Origin: JAAYUD01 sp041907665
GTDB lineage: Bacteria > Bacteroidota > Bacteroidia > Bacteroidales > Bacteroidaceae
Assembly: GCA_041907665.1 (NCBI GenBank)
Contig: JAYRGW010000019.1
Location: 1-61,291 of the forward strand
DNA length: 61,291 nt
Direction of reading: 5' to 3'
In this document: positions 44,642 to 54,300 of the stretch, piece after piece
How the letters are laid out: each line of letters starts with the position of its first letter
How positions within the stretch are numbered: the first letter of the stretch is position 1
The notes under the pieces: model-generated
Databases searched by the model: none
The model's input: the letters and a program-made list of their open reading frames with translations, nothing else
Told to the model about the DNA's origin: nothing
Translations under genes and position numbers: made by a program

Positions 44642-44644
44642 TAT

Positions 44645-44695
44645 TGGCTATGGTATTAGCCTTTAAATACTTTGATAGTTAATAATACCTACTGA
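44645..44695 (+). promoter_or_regulatory. Fluoride riboswitch (crcB motif)
   Basis: The aptamer of the crcB RNA motif precedes the crcB gene. P1 is GGCT (44646-44649) with AGCC (44658-44661), enclosing ATGGTATT. GGTATT (44652-44657) forms a perfect 6-bp pseudoknot with AATACC (44684-44689). AAA and a short ACT/AGT stem lie between, and the conserved downstream CTAC is present as CCTACTGA. This follows the layout of the Pseudomonas syringae and Thermotoga aptamers. Fluoride plus magnesium would stabilise the pseudoknot and raise expression of the exporter. No terminator is visible between aptamer and ATG, so control may be on translation. Confidence 0.85.
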
Positions 44696-44733
44696 TAAAC
44701 AACTATATTATTAATGTATTAAAATTCTATTTT

Positions 44734-45111
44734 ATGCTAAGAACTTTTCTTATTGTAGGCGTAGGCAGTTTTCTAGGTGGCGGTTGCCGTTTTCTTTTAT
44801 CAAAAGTAGTACAGAACACCATCGAATATTCTTTTCCATTGGGTACGATGATTGTCAACATTTTAGGTTGTTTTCTGATAGGAGTGTTTTATGGAACCTT
44901 TGAACGGGGCGGATTGATGAACGCCGAACTGAAAATGTTTCTCACCGTGGGATTCTGTGGAGGCTTCACTACATTCTCTACGTTCATGAACGAGAACTTC
45001 CAACTGATGAAAGACGGTAACTTCTTTTATGTCGGACTGTATGTTACCATAAGCCTTATTGGCGGATTGGCAGCATTATATATAGGTCATCTCATTACTA
45101 AATTGATATAA
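44734..45111 (+). CDS. crcB: Fluoride channel CrcB/Fluc
   Basis: A 125-residue membrane protein with four transmembrane helices and the signature GFCGGFTTFSTF (about residues 72-83) and GxxxGxxxRF near the N-terminus. Dual-topology dimers form a fluoride channel that lowers cytoplasmic fluoride. Preceded by a fluoride riboswitch, which independently supports the function. First gene of crcB-DUF190-ybaK. Confidence 0.95.
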   Translation: MLRTFLIVGVGSFLGGGCRFLLSKVVQNTIEYSFPLGTMIVNILGCFLIGVFYGTFERGGLMNAELKMFLTVGFCGGFTTFSTFMNENFQLMKDGNFFYVGLYVTISLIGGLAALYIGHLITKLI

Positions 45112-45125
45112 TTGATATAATTGTT

Positions 45126-45467
45126 ATGCGACAGAAAATCTTGAAATTCTACTTAAGCAATACAGATGTGATCAAGCACGATTCGCTGTACGAAACAATT
45201 GCCACCTCGGCCAAGCACTACGGACTGGCAGGGGCAACCGTATACAAAGGTATCATGGGCTACGGACAGAGTAGCCGATTGCGTTCCAACAAGTTTTGGG
45301 AACTGAACGAAAAGGTTCCCGTCATTGTCGAAATAATAGACGAAGAAGACAAATTGCAAAACTTCTTGACCAACATACTGCCGTGGATAGAAAAGCTACC
45401 CAAAGGCTGCCTTGTCACGATGCAAGACGTAGACATTGTTTTGCAAAAGAAAGGAGGCGCCAAATGA
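45126..45467 (+). CDS. DUF190 (PII-like) protein of the fluoride operon
   Basis: A 113-residue protein of the DUF190 family with a ferredoxin-like, PII-related fold (LKFYLSNTDVIKHDSLYETI, HYGLAGATVYKGIMGYG, VPVIVEIIDEEDKL). DUF190 genes often neighbour crcB, and this one is 14 nt behind it under the same riboswitch, suggesting a regulatory or accessory part in fluoride export. Its stop overlaps the ybaK start (ATGA). Confidence 0.88.
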   Translation: MRQKILKFYLSNTDVIKHDSLYETIATSAKHYGLAGATVYKGIMGYGQSSRLRSNKFWELNEKVPVIVEIIDEEDKLQNFLTNILPWIEKLPKGCLVTMQDVDIVLQKKGGAK

Positions 45468-45940
45468 AGAAGCAAGTCAAAACAAATGCCGCCCGATTGC
45501 TCGATCGCGATAAGATCGCATACGAGCTCATTCCCTACGATGTCGACGAAGACGATCTCAGTGCTCAACACGTTGCCGCAAGCTTGGGCGAAGACATCAA
45601 CCAGGTGTTCAAGACATTGGTCTTAAAAGGCGACAAGACAGGCTATTTCGTTTGTGTCGTTCCGGGCGAAGAAGAGGTCAATCTCAAGTTGGCGGCAAAG
45701 GTTTCGGGCAACAAAAGCTGCGACCTCATCCCCATGAAAGAGCTGCTTCCCACTACCGGCTACATTCGCGGAGGCTGCTCCCCTATCGGAATGAAAAAAT
45801 TGTTCCCCACATTCATTCACGAAAGTTGTGCCACACAACCCTATATCTTCGTCAGTGCGGGCATCCGAGGACTACAAATCAAGATCAAACCCGAAGACCT
45901 CATCTCAGAGGCTAAGGCAAAAGTTTGTGCTCTTTATTAA
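45464..45940 (+). CDS. ybaK: YbaK/EbsC family Cys-tRNA(Pro) deacylase
   Basis: A 158-residue trans-editing protein that hydrolyses mischarged Cys-tRNA(Pro). It has NAARLLDRDKIAYELIPYD at the start, the conserved Lys in VFKTLVLKG, and GGCSPIGMKKLFPTFIHES. The ATG at 45464 overlaps the DUF190 stop by 4 nt; a longer frame upstream is only the shadow of DUF190. It is third in the crcB operon, so its level may rise with fluoride, though no functional link is obvious. Confidence 0.92.
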   Translation: MKKQVKTNAARLLDRDKIAYELIPYDVDEDDLSAQHVAASLGEDINQVFKTLVLKGDKTGYFVCVVPGEEEVNLKLAAKVSGNKSCDLIPMKELLPTTGYIRGGCSPIGMKKLFPTFIHESCATQPYIFVSAGIRGLQIKIKPEDLISEAKAKVCALY

Positions 45941-45961
45941 CCGATATTAAGATGAAAATAT

Positions 45962-45969
45962 TATCTTTG
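45962..45969 (+). promoter_or_regulatory. -7 element of the POT transporter gene
   Basis: TATCTTTG (exact TAnnTTTG) followed by TGC, 37 nt before the ATG. There is no well-spaced -33 box. Confidence 0.4.
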
Positions 45970-46005
45970 TGCAAATTTATTTTTAATTTATAACAATCAA
46001 ATACT

Positions 46006-47664
46006 ATGTTTGAAGGTCAACCCAAAGGTTTATACGCATTAGCGTTAGCAAATACTGGCGAGCGTTTCGGTTACTACACCATGCTGGCCATATTTACTTT
46101 ATTTATACAAGCTAAGTTCGGTTATACTGCCGGCGAAGCTTCGTCTATCTATGCCGGTTTCCTGGCATTTGTTTATTTCACCCCATTAATTGGCGGTATT
46201 CTTGCCGACAATCTGGGATATGGCAAAATGGTCACAACAGGTATCTTTATCATGTTCGTCGGCTACTTCTTGCTTGCCATACCCACCGATGAGGTAACAG
46301 GCAAATGGATGATGTTCGGTTCGCTGGGTCTGATAGCTTGTGGTACCGGTTTGTTCAAAGGAAACTTGCAAGTCTTGGTCGGCAATCTGTACGATGCTCC
46401 GCAATATCGCAACAAGCGCGATACGGCATTCAGCATTTTCTACATGGCTATCAATGTCGGTGCACTGTTTGCTCCTACGGCAGCAACCAAAATGACAGAC
46501 TACATGCTGGGCAAAGCAGGACTTTACTACGATTCCAAGATTCCCGCATTGGCACACCAGTTTCTCAATCATACCATAACGTCCGACAACAGCGCCGAAC
46601 TTTCTGCCCTACAGGCTGCTCAGCACTTTGCAGGCGATACGGCAACATTCTGCCAGACTTATATCTCCGAATTGTCCAAGGCATACAACTATGGATTCGG
46701 TATCGCATGTATTTCGCTCATCATATCCATATTAATATACTACGGATTCCGTTCCACATTCAAGTCGGCCGACTTCAATGCCAAGCAAGCCAAAGCTGCA
46801 CATATCGAAGAAGAAGAGCTTTCACCCAAAGAAACGCGCCAACGCATCGTTGCTTTGTTGCTCGTATTTGCTGTTGTTCTTTTCTTCTGGATGGCGTTCC
46901 ATCAAAATGGTCTCACGCTCACGTTCTTTGCACGAGACTATACTCAGCACTCTGCTACCGGGCTCAATCGAATCGGGTTCGACGTTTGGAATCTTGTTCT
47001 GGTAGTTATTGGCATCTATTCGGCCTTTTCTATCTTCCAATCAAAGAAGCGCAAGGCAAAAATCATATCGGGCACCATATTGGCTGCCGCACTCGTTTTG
47101 CTTGTTGTCAAATACGTGGAGACAGACAATTTTGTTCCTATCCTACCGCAAATCTTCCAACAGTTCAATCCGTTCTTCGTGGTAGCTCTCACACCTGTAT
47201 CGCTTGCCATATTCACTTCGTTGGCCAAGAAAGGCAAAGAGCCTTCGGCTCCCCGCAAGATTGGCTACGGTATGTTGGTTGCTGCGTGCGGTTTCATTCT
47301 TATGACCATTGCTTCACTGGCGTTACCATCTCCGGCCACAATAGCAGAGCATCCGTTGGCAGACACCAGCCTGGTATCTCCCGATTGGTTGATTTCTACT
47401 TATCTGGTATTGACTTTTGCCGAACTATTGTTATCGCCTATGGGTATTTCTTTTGTTTCCAAAGTGGCACCTCCCAAGTACAAAGGTATGATGATGGGTG
47501 GATGGTTCGTAGCTACGGCCATCGGCAACTATATGGTTGCCATTCCGGGACACCTTTGGGGCACTCTTCCCTTGTGGGTCGTATGGAGCGTACTCATCGT
47601 ATGCTGCCTGGTTTCGGCACTGTTCATCTTCTCTATTATGAAGAAACTCGAAAAAGTCAGCTAG
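46006..47664 (+). CDS. POT/PTR-family proton-coupled oligopeptide transporter
   Basis: A 552-residue inner-membrane major-facilitator protein with at least 12 hydrophobic helices. The PTR2 signatures are visible: NTGERFGYYTMLAIFTLF at residues 16-33 (contains the ExxERFxYY proton motif in shortened form), ILADNLGYGKMV, and GTGLFKGNLQVLVGNLYD. A long insertion between helices 5 and 6 is usual in Bacteroidetes members. It imports di- or tripeptides with protons. It is a single-gene unit with a strong terminator. Confidence 0.93.
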   Translation: MFEGQPKGLYALALANTGERFGYYTMLAIFTLFIQAKFGYTAGEASSIYAGFLAFVYFTPLIGGILADNLGYGKMVTTGIFIMFVGYFLLAIPTDEVTGKWMMFGSLGLIACGTGLFKGNLQVLVGNLYDAPQYRNKRDTAFSIFYMAINVGALFAPTAATKMTDYMLGKAGLYYDSKIPALAHQFLNHTITSDNSAELSALQAAQHFAGDTATFCQTYISELSKAYNYGFGIACISLIISILIYYGFRSTFKSADFNAKQAKAAHIEEEELSPKETRQRIVALLLVFAVVLFFWMAFHQNGLTLTFFARDYTQHSATGLNRIGFDVWNLVLVVIGIYSAFSIFQSKKRKAKIISGTILAAALVLLVVKYVETDNFVPILPQIFQQFNPFFVVALTPVSLAIFTSLAKKGKEPSAPRKIGYGMLVAACGFILMTIASLALPSPATIAEHPLADTSLVSPDWLISTYLVLTFAELLLSPMGISFVSKVAPPKYKGMMMGGWFVATAIGNYMVAIPGHLWGTLPLWVVWSVLIVCCLVSALFIFSIMKKLEKVS

Positions 47665-47700
47665 CAATGGCTGCTCATCAGTAGTATACAATAACAATTG

Positions 47701-47739
47701 CATTTGGGCAAATCTACATGGTTTGCTCAAATGTTTTTT
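47701..47739 (+). terminator. Terminator after the POT transporter gene
   Basis: CATTTG-GCAAA pairs with TTTGC-CAAATG (11 bp, one mismatch) around a 9-nt loop and is followed by six T's. It ends 27 nt before the next gene. Confidence 0.88.
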
Positions 47740-47765
47740 ATATCAACTAAAATATTCCTAGAAGT

Positions 47766-50207
47766 ATGAAAAAATTAGTCATTTGCGCGCTGGCCCTATT
47801 CATCATGACGCCGGCAACCTACGCAGGCAAGAAAGACAAAAACAAAAAAGAGCCTCCCGCAGCAGCAGCTGTCGCTCAACCCACCGTGGTCAAAGAAGGA
47901 TTGTTTACGGTCTCCAAAACAAAGACCGACTGGTTTCTGGAGATTCCCGATTCTATCTTCGGCAGACTCATCCAGACTGTCACCCGCTACACATCGACTC
48001 CTGTCGGAGCAAGCGTTTATGGTGGAGAGATGGTGAACAACCAGACGGTCTATTTCGAAAAAGGCAACGACAAAATCTTGCTTCGCACATTGATACTCGG
48101 CGCTACTGCCGACGACAAATCCACCGACATCGAGAAAGCCGTCAAGGTGAGTAGCGAAGATCCTATTGTTGCCGCATTCAAAATCGAATCGTCGGCCAAT
48201 GGCAGATACCGCATCAATGTCACCAAACTGTTCACCGACGATACGCCTATCTTCTCCATGTCGAGCCAACAGAAGAAAAACTTCAATCTTGGCGGCATAC
48301 AGCCCGATCGGTCTTATATAACCAGCATTCATACTTTCCCTATCAATACCGAAGTGCGTTGTGTCAAAACATACAGCTATTTTGCACCCGATAGAAGCAT
48401 GATGGCAATGAGGCCCTCCATGCCATTGATGTCCGGCGAAGAGACAGGAAGCGTCACTTACACCTTCAATACATCGTTTGTGGTATTGCCCAAAGTTCCC
48501 ATGCAGCGTCGCCTTGCCGATCCGCGCGTAGGATACTTCACCGATTCGTACACCTTCTATTCGGATAACCAGCAGCATGTAGATACCAAAGAGTTCATCA
48601 CCCGCTGGAGATTGGAACCCAAACCCGGCGATATCGAAAAGATGAAACGGGGCGAACTCGTCGAACCTCAAAAACCGATTGTCTACTACATCGATCCTGC
48701 CACGCCCAAACAATGGCGCAAATACCTCATTGCCGGCATCAACGATTGGCAGAAGGCATTCGAACAAGCTGGATTCAAAAATGCCATCATGGCCAAAGAG
48801 TGGCCCGAAAACGATTCTACCATGAGCATGGAAGATGCCCGCTACTCTTGCATCCGCTATCTGGCATCGCCTATCGAGAACGCCTACGGACCGCAAATAC
48901 ACGATCCTCGCAGCGGAGAGATCATCGAAAGCCACATCTGCTGGTACCACAACGTCATGGAGTTGGTTCACGATTGGTATATGATCCAGGCCGGCTGTAT
49001 CGACAAGCGTGCTCAGAAAGAGAAATTCGACGAAGACCTCATGGGCGACCTCATTCGCTTTGTCTCTTCTCACGAAGTCGGACACACCCTCGGATTGCGC
49101 CACAACATGGGTTCGAGCAGCACGGTTCCGGTAGAGAAACTGCGCGACAAAAAGTTTGTTGAGGCCAACGGACACACCCCTTCCATTATGGACTATGCCC
49201 GCTTCAACTACGTTGCCCAACCCGAAGACAGCATAAGCAAAGAAGGCATCTATCCCCGCATAGGCGACTACGACAAATGGGCCATCGAATGGGGTTACAA
49301 ACCCTGCCTCAATGGCGAGAACGACGAGCAAGACCGATTGAACAGCAACAAGGAAATAGTAAAAAGACTCAAAGAAAATCCACGTCTGTACTTCGGTACC
49401 TACGAGTATATCTCCGGCTATCCATACAATTTCACCGATCCCCGTTGCCAGAGCGAAGACCTTGGCGACAATGCCATGAAGGCCAGCACGTATGGAATCA
49501 AAAACCTCAAACGAGTTGTTAAGGCACTTCCCCAATGGACATACGAAGAAGGCGATCTCAATAAGAACATGCAGCGGGTATACGAAAATCTGGTTGGACA
49601 ACTAAATAGATACTTCGGTCATGTAGCCACCAACATCGGAGGCGTTTACCACAATTTCACCAGTGTAGAGCAACCCGAACAAAGCTATACGGCTGTCAGC
49701 AAAGCAACTCAGCAATCGGCTCTTGCTTTCCTCAACACCAACATCTTCATCGAGCCCACTTGGCTCACATCCGAGCAATATATTTATCGGTTCAACGGAG
49801 ATCCGCAGAGTTATAGCAAAGGGCTGGCTCGCCGTGTACTCAACAACGTCGTATCAGGCACCACTCTCAATCGCTTGGTTCAGTACGAAAATGCATCTCC
49901 CGCCAACTATAAGGCACAGGACTATTTCAACGATCTCACCAAAATGATTTTCAGCGAGATATACGGCAAGACCGGCAAGATCTCTTCCTATCGCCGCTAT
50001 TTGCAGCAGCAGTTTGTCAAGATAGGCATCGATCAGGCCAACGACAAATCTTATATCGGAACAGATGCCCATGCCATCATCACCCACCAGTTGCTCAGCC
50101 TACGCCAAAAAGCATTGTCGGCAGCAGCAACCGCAACAGATAGCATGACAAAATCGCATCTTAACGACATCGCTCTACAGATTCAAAAAGAACTGATGCC
50201 AAAATAA
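47766..50207 (+). CDS. Exported zinc metalloprotease (DUF5117/DUF5118 family)
   Basis: An 813-residue periplasmic or surface protein. A signal peptide (MKKLVICALALFIMTPATYA) is followed by a short basic Lys/Pro/Ala linker, a beta-rich N-terminal half and a metzincin-type catalytic motif HEVGHTLGLRH near residue 437, giving three His zinc ligands. SIMDYARFNY follows as the Met-turn. The layout matches the large Bacteroidetes zinc-dependent metalloproteases annotated with DUF5117/DUF5118. Substrate unknown. It is a single-gene unit. Confidence 0.9.
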   Translation: MKKLVICALALFIMTPATYAGKKDKNKKEPPAAAAVAQPTVVKEGLFTVSKTKTDWFLEIPDSIFGRLIQTVTRYTSTPVGASVYGGEMVNNQTVYFEKGNDKILLRTLILGATADDKSTDIEKAVKVSSEDPIVAAFKIESSANGRYRINVTKLFTDDTPIFSMSSQQKKNFNLGGIQPDRSYITSIHTFPINTEVRCVKTYSYFAPDRSMMAMRPSMPLMSGEETGSVTYTFNTSFVVLPKVPMQRRLADPRVGYFTDSYTFYSDNQQHVDTKEFITRWRLEPKPGDIEKMKRGELVEPQKPIVYYIDPATPKQWRKYLIAGINDWQKAFEQAGFKNAIMAKEWPENDSTMSMEDARYSCIRYLASPIENAYGPQIHDPRSGEIIESHICWYHNVMELVHDWYMIQAGCIDKRAQKEKFDEDLMGDLIRFVSSHEVGHTLGLRHNMGSSSTVPVEKLRDKKFVEANGHTPSIMDYARFNYVAQPEDSISKEGIYPRIGDYDKWAIEWGYKPCLNGENDEQDRLNSNKEIVKRLKENPRLYFGTYEYISGYPYNFTDPRCQSEDLGDNAMKASTYGIKNLKRVVKALPQWTYEEGDLNKNMQRVYENLVGQLNRYFGHVATNIGGVYHNFTSVEQPEQSYTAVSKATQQSALAFLNTNIFIEPTWLTSEQYIYRFNGDPQSYSKGLARRVLNNVVSGTTLNRLVQYENASPANYKAQDYFNDLTKMIFSEIYGKTGKISSYRRYLQQQFVKIGIDQANDKSYIGTDAHAIITHQLLSLRQKALSAAATATDSMTKSHLNDIALQIQKELMPK

Positions 50208-50229
50208 AAAGAGAAAGAGTACAAATACT

Positions 50230-50259
50230 AAAGAGGTGCATCTCCAAAAGCCCTCTTTT
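50230..50259 (+). terminator. Terminator after the zinc metalloprotease gene
   Basis: AAAGAGG (50230-50236) pairs with CCTCTTT (50252-50258), followed by T, 22 nt past the stop. Confidence 0.6.
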
Positions 50260-50266
50260 CAATCAA

Positions 50267-50302
50267 AATACCCTCGTTACAAATAACTGTAGCGAGGGTA
50301 TT
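50267..50302. terminator. Second, convergent terminator
   Basis: AATACCCTCG-TAC pairs with GTA-CGAGGGTATT (13 bp, one mismatch) around an 8-nt loop. It lies between the metalloprotease and the opposing GIY-YIG gene and can serve both. Confidence 0.75.
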
Positions 50303-50344
50303 ATATTAATGTGATATTTTATCTTCTCAAGCCATTCACGTCAC

Positions 50345-51169
50345 TTATTTACGGTAAACGGCGTCCAGAGTCTCTCCGTCCTTGTTTTTCCACATCACCC
50401 AACCGTTTTTGCTGCTGCCTGTACAGAAATCGGCAGCCGTACTCGGACTGGAGAAAGTTTTGTCCGAATCCAACACGAGCTTACCGTCTTTCATCGAGGC
50501 ATATTCTGCTATCAATTTATCTCTCTTTTCTCGCCATTGCAGCGACGGTACCGAATCTTTCGCCAGTATACTGCCTCTTAGTACCGTAAAATCGGTAGCA
50601 TTGTAGATGCCTTTGGCATCGCATCCTCGGCTTTTGATATAAAAAACACAGTCTTCTTGCACCGCCTCTACGGCATGGAATATATTGCAACCACAGAACG
50701 TCGCCAGAAACTTAACATCCTCAAAAAACTCGTCCATCGCATTTCTCTGATATTCCGGAAGATTCGGGGCTTGGGGTATTTGCTTGTTTTCGTTCAGCAC
50801 AAACGTGTTTGCCTCTTTGGCATCTGCAATAGCCCGATGTTCCAAGTATTGCACGTCCGCTTTGGTTATATTTTCATCTTTCGCCACAAACACCAAAGCC
50901 CTTTGCCAAAACGTCTTTTTGCTTTCATGGTCTTTCACTCGTTCTCTGAAGTTCTCCGTTTCGCCTATATAAGCCTTCGGTTTGGCGTTCTCGTCCTCAC
51001 CCAGCAATATATACAATGCCGGCTTTTGCAGCTCTTCACGGTCATCCAAAATGGCACGATTGAGGCGTGGAATGATATACATTTTGCAAAGGCTGTTGCT
51101 GATGAATACGTATTGCGTCCCTTTCGGGGTACCATCTATCAAGTAGGTTGTTATTGTTTTGCCCATCAT
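50345..51169 (-). CDS. GIY-YIG nuclease with DUF4357
   Basis: A 274-residue protein. Residues about 50-105 are a GIY-YIG-type core (ALYILLGEDENAKPKAYIGETENFRERVKDH), with Tyr, YIG, the catalytic Arg and downstream EH residues. The C-terminal 60 residues (STAADFCTGSSKNGWVMWKNKDGETLDAVYRK) match DUF4357, a small domain often attached to restriction-related proteins. It sits behind the helicase-methyltransferase gene on the same strand with a 142-nt gap and may belong to that locus as a nuclease or accessory factor. Confidence 0.83.
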   Translation of the reverse strand: MMGKTITTYLIDGTPKGTQYVFISNSLCKMYIIPRLNRAILDDREELQKPALYILLGEDENAKPKAYIGETENFRERVKDHESKKTFWQRALVFVAKDENITKADVQYLEHRAIADAKEANTFVLNENKQIPQAPNLPEYQRNAMDEFFEDVKFLATFCGCNIFHAVEAVQEDCVFYIKSRGCDAKGIYNATDFTVLRGSILAKDSVPSLQWREKRDKLIAEYASMKDGKLVLDSDKTFSSPSTAADFCTGSSKNGWVMWKNKDGETLDAVYRK

Positions 51170-51230
51170 TATTAGTTGTCTATTTGAATCATTTTTTAAT
51201 TGCTATAAAATATATATTTTTCAAGCATTA

Positions 51231-51275
51231 GAATATTGTTAATATAAGGCTCTTCATCTTAAATAAACAATATTC
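51231..51275 (-). repeat. Inverted repeat between the GIY-YIG and helicase-methyltransferase genes
   Basis: GAATATTGTT (51231-51240) and AACAATATTC (51266-51275) are perfect inverted 10-mers with a 25-nt spacer. It could end the upstream transcript, but no T-tract follows, so a role as partial terminator or processing site is only a guess. Confidence 0.35.
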
Positions 51276-51311
51276 ATATTCCTAATTAAACTTTTATATA
51301 ATAATATTATT

Positions 51312-54300
51312 TTATTCCATTGGTTTTATTATTCCCTTAATAAACGATATTTCTTCTTCTGTTAAACCGTATTTGGCATATAATTGTTGGTCTATATCAG
51401 AAATGGGCTGATTCCAATCGATATCAGAATTTGAAGTGAAATCTTGCATAGGAACAAACTGAAATTTATCACTTGATATATCTTGTGAGGTTATAGATTG
51501 CAGTATAAGATACCTAACTAGTTTTGTTTTTAAATATGAAAGAAAATGGCCTGCATCTGAATAATTTTCAAATACATTTCCGACTAAATAACTTTGTGTA
51601 CAAATTACATTCGGTTTTAAAATATCAGTATACGAGAGCACTCTATATTGACCATTTTTATCAGGTGTCCCTGCATGCTCACATGTAGCCTTTGAAAATA
51701 TAACCTTATAAACATTTACCCAGTCTTGATTTTTCTTTATTTCATCCATCGAAACATATGTCGTTTCTCCACTTGATTTCAATTTTATACAACCCTCAAA
51801 TTTATTACTACGGCCTCTATATGTAGTTATAAAACCAAATGGCGTTTGCCCACTAACAGTCTCACTTAAAAAGCTTTTTTCATCAGAACGCACCTTATCA
51901 ATAATAGAAAGAGAATGATTGTTCCTAATAAAAATTTTATATTCATCTAATTTTCTTATTTGCGTTTCTCTTCTACCCTTAATAATATTAGTAAACTCAC
52001 AATTCCCCTTATATTTATTATCCCAAAGAAAATAATTGATACCGCCAGAAATATCTACATTTGGAAAACACTCTTTTGAATCTACAAAATCAAATATTTT
52101 TGCAAGCCTATTATCATTAAGCATTTCTTTTCTGAAATCATCAAGTCCTCGACCTCCAGTAAACCATCTAGAAGGTGAAATCATCGATATGTAATTAGGA
52201 GACATTTTTTTTGATATATCAATAAACTTATTATAAATAGGAACTCCATAATTATCTTTTACGATTCCGACACTCACTTGATACGGTGGATTACCGACTA
52301 TTGCATTGAATTTCATATTTTCATTGTCATTTGCTTTCCAATAAGTTTTACCATTCCTTACTTTCTCAATGAAATGCTGTGGCTTATTGGTTATCTGATT
52401 AATTAAATCTTCAAAATATCTTGTATTTACTTTCGCATTACGAAATCCTATCAAAGTTCGTTTCGTAATACTTTTGGCCATTGTGGTTTTACATACCACA
52501 AAAACATTCTCTTTCACTGTTTGGTCCCATAGTGCCAATTTCTGTTCCAAACTTAATACGTCAAATGAATTCTGCTCTATTGCAAGGCGGGAGCGATAAA
52601 TACTATACGTTACATAAAGAGGATAAAGACCCGATTTTGAATTTATTTCCAGTACTCTTGATTCCGGATTAAAAACATTGGGTGTTACTTCTCCGTGTTC
52701 AATGTATGTCGGTTCTTCTATTGTATGGGTATTGGTTTCATCATAAAACTTATATCCGCCCATACAGTCGCCAAGATGCATATTAACGACACGCCATGGA
52801 GTAAGTACGGTTTCTTTATCGGGGTTTCGAAAAGTATTGAAAATCGTTGTAATACGTTCAATACGTTCCTCTATGCTCAATTTGTCTGCAACTTTGGCCA
52901 TCGAACGTATACGTTTACCTGCTGCACAGAATATTTCCGGATCGTAATATTTTTTGAATTTATTGAATAGTTGTTTGGTTACTCCTTTGGGCATAAACTC
53001 TACCCACGACTGTGAGTCGATGAGACTGACAAAGTTCTCTATCGTTATATCTTCATCTTCATTGTTTAGTTCTGCACCGTAAATAAGCAATGGCATGCGT
53101 ATAGATATTCCACGAAGAATAGAGATTGCATTATCACGATTCTTTTTTTTCTCTTCTTTCTCTCTCAGCAGTCTTTTTTCCTCTTCGGACAGGGGTTCAT
53201 TCTTTCGTTTTTTCTTCTCTGCATTCTCCTGCTCTTCATATTGTTCGTCAGTAAATCCCTGATTGTTTATGTCTATATCATTGGTCTTTGCCATCGCTCT
53301 GGTACTGCCAATGATACCTTTTAGCTCTTTAAACTCATTTAAATCTACATCATTGAGTTTCATCAGCTCATCGTTGTATAGATAGCCATCCTCAAAGCCA
53401 TTGCGAACTACCCGCTCTATATAAGCCTTTTTAAGCTGTTCAAGCATTTTGGGCACATCATAAGGTTTCATTTGTGAGCCTTCAACCGATATGATAGGGC
53501 AAAAGTTAAGAAATTCACCCATAATATCACGATCTTTTTGCGATGTTTTTCCCGCCTTGGATGATATTTTGGCTGTTTCGGCTATGACTTTTAATGTTCT
53601 GTCAGGAGCAAAATCGAATACATAGCACTCTTCTTTCATCCGCCCATTGATTGTTGCAGGCGTCTGTACACGAAAAATAGTCTGCATATAGCTGGAGGCC
53701 GATGTGCTGAAAGAACCCGAAAGCATCAATACAGCAGTCCATGCCTTTATACTTACACCAGTAGTGAGACGACCGCAAGATAAAGTGATGGTATATGTTT
53801 CGTCTGGATTCGGACCTATAGCCCTTTCTACAGCTTGCAATGCATCACTGCTCTCTTCTTCTTCATCACCATTTCCGGCTACATTTACAATATGAAAATG
53901 CTGAAACACTTCGTGTCTTTGCAGCAAAGCGCTCAAGGCTTTAGCCTCTTTTACTCCCGGAACAAGCCATAAGGTATGCCGGAAATTCTTTCTATATTCA
54001 TCATTCGAGAACGGATAACAATTATATTCATCATTTTTGCTCAACAGATTCAGAAAAGCCAGCACATCTCTTTCATGTATAAAGCTCTCGCTTTGATTTG
54101 TTCTGAAGAATTCTCGAAAATTGAAAGCGACATCTTCGTCGATATATTCATGCAATAGTTTTCCTAAATTGTAGGTATAGATATTCAAACATGGAAGCAC
54201 AATATAAGGGTTAGGGTCTCCAAAATGTGTTTTATCCCATTCTTTCTTGGCCCGCTGTTCCATCACGTAGTCCCATGTATAAATTTCGTCTTCCTTAAAA

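Noticed and set aside
46305..47684. A 459-codon frame overlapping the peptide transporter in another frame
   Set aside because: Composition rich in Arg, His, Cys and Ser without hydrophobic helices; the transporter frame has the PTR2 signatures.
47796..49601. A 601-codon open frame antisense to the zinc metalloprotease
   Set aside because: It lies wholly within a gene with clear motifs (HEVGHTLGLRH, signal peptide), and its translation has no recognisable domain. It is a codon-usage shadow.
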